Source: Sediminibacterium sp. (GTDB lineage Bacteria; Bacteroidota; Bacteroidia; Chitinophagales; Chitinophagaceae). From it: a stretch of DNA of 51,737 nt. The translations under genes and the position numbers were made by a program. The stretch lies in NCBI GenBank assembly GCA_028687975.1, contig JAQTZD010000010.1:1-51737 (forward strand), read 5' to 3'. Within the stretch, counting starts at the first letter, position 1. Every line of letters begins with the position of its first letter. Below are positions 50,584 to 51,737 of this stretch, piece by piece. The notes below the pieces were generated by a model that did no database searches, had not been told where the DNA came from, and was given only the letters and a program-made list of their open reading frames with translations.

Positions 50584-51720
50584 TCATTTTTTATATAAAT
50601 GAGTCGTCTCTTTAATGAATTCCTCAATTTGTTCTAATGACGATGGATAAGCTAAAATTTTCCCTTCATGATCAATCAGTATTTGAAAGGGTACACCTCT
50701 AATGTCATAGTACGAACAGAGTTTACCCTCTACGCCGGAAGTATCAATAAGTTGTTTCCAAGGTAATTTATCATTAGATATTGCGTCTTTCCATGCTTTC
50801 TTGTTATTGTCAATTGAAATACCAATTATTTCAAACCCATCAGCTTTGTATATTGAGTATAAACTTTTTAATGACGGGAAAGATGCCCGACAGGGTTTGC
50901 ACCATGATGCCCAAAAATCAACTAGCGTAATTTTATTTTTAAAATTAATTATTGGAACAATTTTTTCAGATACATCTTGTAAAGACTGATTCAAAAACGG
51001 TTCGTTTTTTACTCGGTGTCTTGCAATTTCAAGGCTATTTTGAATCTTAGTTAAATTCTCCCATTCAAGGGTCTTTTGTAAGGACTTATCTAATTGATTC
51101 TTTAATGTTATAAAGTCATTATATTCTAAGGGATGTTTACCCCTATACATAAAAGCTTTACCCATAATAAATATTCGTCCCGCCAACAAATATGCACTTG
51201 CTTTATTCTTTGGATATTTTAATATAATGCTTTTAAGTTTAGTAAAATATTCATCATTTTCATTTTGACCCAAATGGTTCTCTCGCAAATCAATCTTCCA
51301 TTTATTAAAATCCCGAATTAAACTATCTGTTTGTGAACCTATAATATTTTTTATCGAAAAGATAGCTCTTGATCCTCCTGAGTCTTGTGAAACTTCTTTC
51401 TCTGACACATGACTTTCCAATTCTAAAAATGTTTTACTGTTATCTACATAAAATTCATCAAGACTGCTTTTTTCTCCGCAGTGAATTCGACATAAAATTG
51501 GCAGCTCATTCTTTACTACAAAATGGAATTCCCCATTTTGATTTATTGTAGAGTATAAACTATCCTTTTGGGAGAAATTATTATCGAAAAAAAGAAACAC
51601 TGTGTCTTTGTGATCCCCTTTGAATTTTCCAAAAATTTCAAATGGTTGCACTTGACCAAAAGTAACGTTCTGTCCAAAAAGGATGACAAACAAACTAAGT
51701 TGCCTTAAAAAAATCTTCAT
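50584..51720 (-). CDS. TlpA-like thioredoxin-fold protein (DUF4369-type N-terminus)
   Basis: A 378-residue exported thiol-disulfide protein. Signal peptide 1-22, an N-terminal beta-rich DUF4369-like domain (about 28-110), a helical middle region (about 125-250) and a C-terminal thioredoxin fold with W273-C274-K-P-C277 and the cis-Pro segment RGVPFQILID. This layout is common in Bacteroidota, where it reduces cytochrome or other exported disulfides; its partner is unknown. The gene is clearly more AT-rich (about one third G+C on the line counted) and uses more A/T-ending codons than its neighbours, and it follows a broken toxin gene, so recent transfer is likely. The start at 51720 lies 17 bases from the window end. 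Confidence 0.88.
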   Translation of the reverse strand: MKIFLRQLSLFVILFGQNVTFGQVQPFEIFGKFKGDHKDTVFLFFDNNFSQKDSLYSTINQNGEFHFVVKNELPILCRIHCGEKSSLDEFYVDNSKTFLELESHVSEKEVSQDSGGSRAIFSIKNIIGSQTDSLIRDFNKWKIDLRENHLGQNENDEYFTKLKSIILKYPKNKASAYLLAGRIFIMGKAFMYRGKHPLEYNDFITLKNQLDKSLQKTLEWENLTKIQNSLEIARHRVKNEPFLNQSLQDVSEKIVPIINFKNKITLVDFWASWCKPCRASFPSLKSLYSIYKADGFEIIGISIDNNKKAWKDAISNDKLPWKQLIDTSGVEGKLCSYYDIRGVPFQILIDHEGKILAYPSSLEQIEEFIKETTHLYKK

Positions 51721-51737
51721 GATAATTATGTTACTTG

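Overview
The window looks like chromosome from a member of the Bacteroidota, most likely the family Chitinophagaceae (inference from gene content, not from a marker gene). The pointers are a giant Ig-repeat protein ending in a type IX secretion (T9SS type B, CHU_C) sorting domain, TonB-dependent receptors including one with a carboxypeptidase-regulatory domain, a TlpA-type thioredoxin protein, a GYF_2 protein, near absence of Shine-Dalgarno leaders, and TAnnTTTG-type -7 promoter boxes. Coding density is high. No rRNA, tRNA, CRISPR array or insertion sequence was seen, and no gene-free stretch exceeds 300 bases (the longest are 30693-30914 and 48656-48819).

Layout. 1-807: 3' part of an ABC transporter ATPase. 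820-5379 (minus): muropeptide-recycling operon (sugar kinase, MurQ, an unknown protein) followed by a dienelactone-hydrolase-like protein and a penicillin-binding/beta-lactamase-fold hydrolase. 5447-9540 (plus): S41 processing protease, a tiny GYF_2 protein, a TonB-dependent receptor. 9557-14237 (minus): an enolase-superfamily epimerase/racemase, a DUF1611 protein and a secreted fusion of a serine hydrolase to a D-aminoacylase; together they look like a D-amino-acid/D-peptide utilisation operon. 14366-24471 (plus): 11-subunit complex I (nuoABCDHIJKLMN) with no nuoE, nuoF or nuoG, ending in an unrecognised 116-residue protein. 24478-30692 (minus, tail to tail with it): GltD-like Fe-S flavoprotein, pyruvate:ferredoxin oxidoreductase, DHOD-like flavoprotein. 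30915-38257 (plus): divergent DapB-like reductase, two cation/proton antiporters, an FAD/Fe-S 2-hydroxyacid dehydrogenase, a patatin-like hydrolase. 38431-45081: giant T9SS Ig-repeat protein. 45065-48655 (minus): siderophore receptor with PepSY membrane partner, preceded by a repeat-rich probable control region. 48820-50099 (minus): SRAP/HMCES-type DNA-crosslink protein plus an unknown partner. 50173-50499: remains of a HTH-antitoxin/PIN-toxin pair. 50584-51720: an AT-rich thioredoxin-like gene that looks acquired.

Two sets of genes appear to form systems. First, complex I without its NADH module faces an operon whose central enzyme makes reduced ferredoxin from pyruvate, so ferredoxin may feed this complex I, with the GltD-like protein exchanging electrons with NAD(P)H (inference). 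Second, the 9557-14237 operon combines a probable outer D-peptide/N-acyl-D-amino-acid hydrolase fusion with homologues of the DgcN/DgcA (N-acetyl-D-glutamate) or dipeptide-epimerase pathway, near a MurNAc-recycling operon; both would serve use of cell-wall material.
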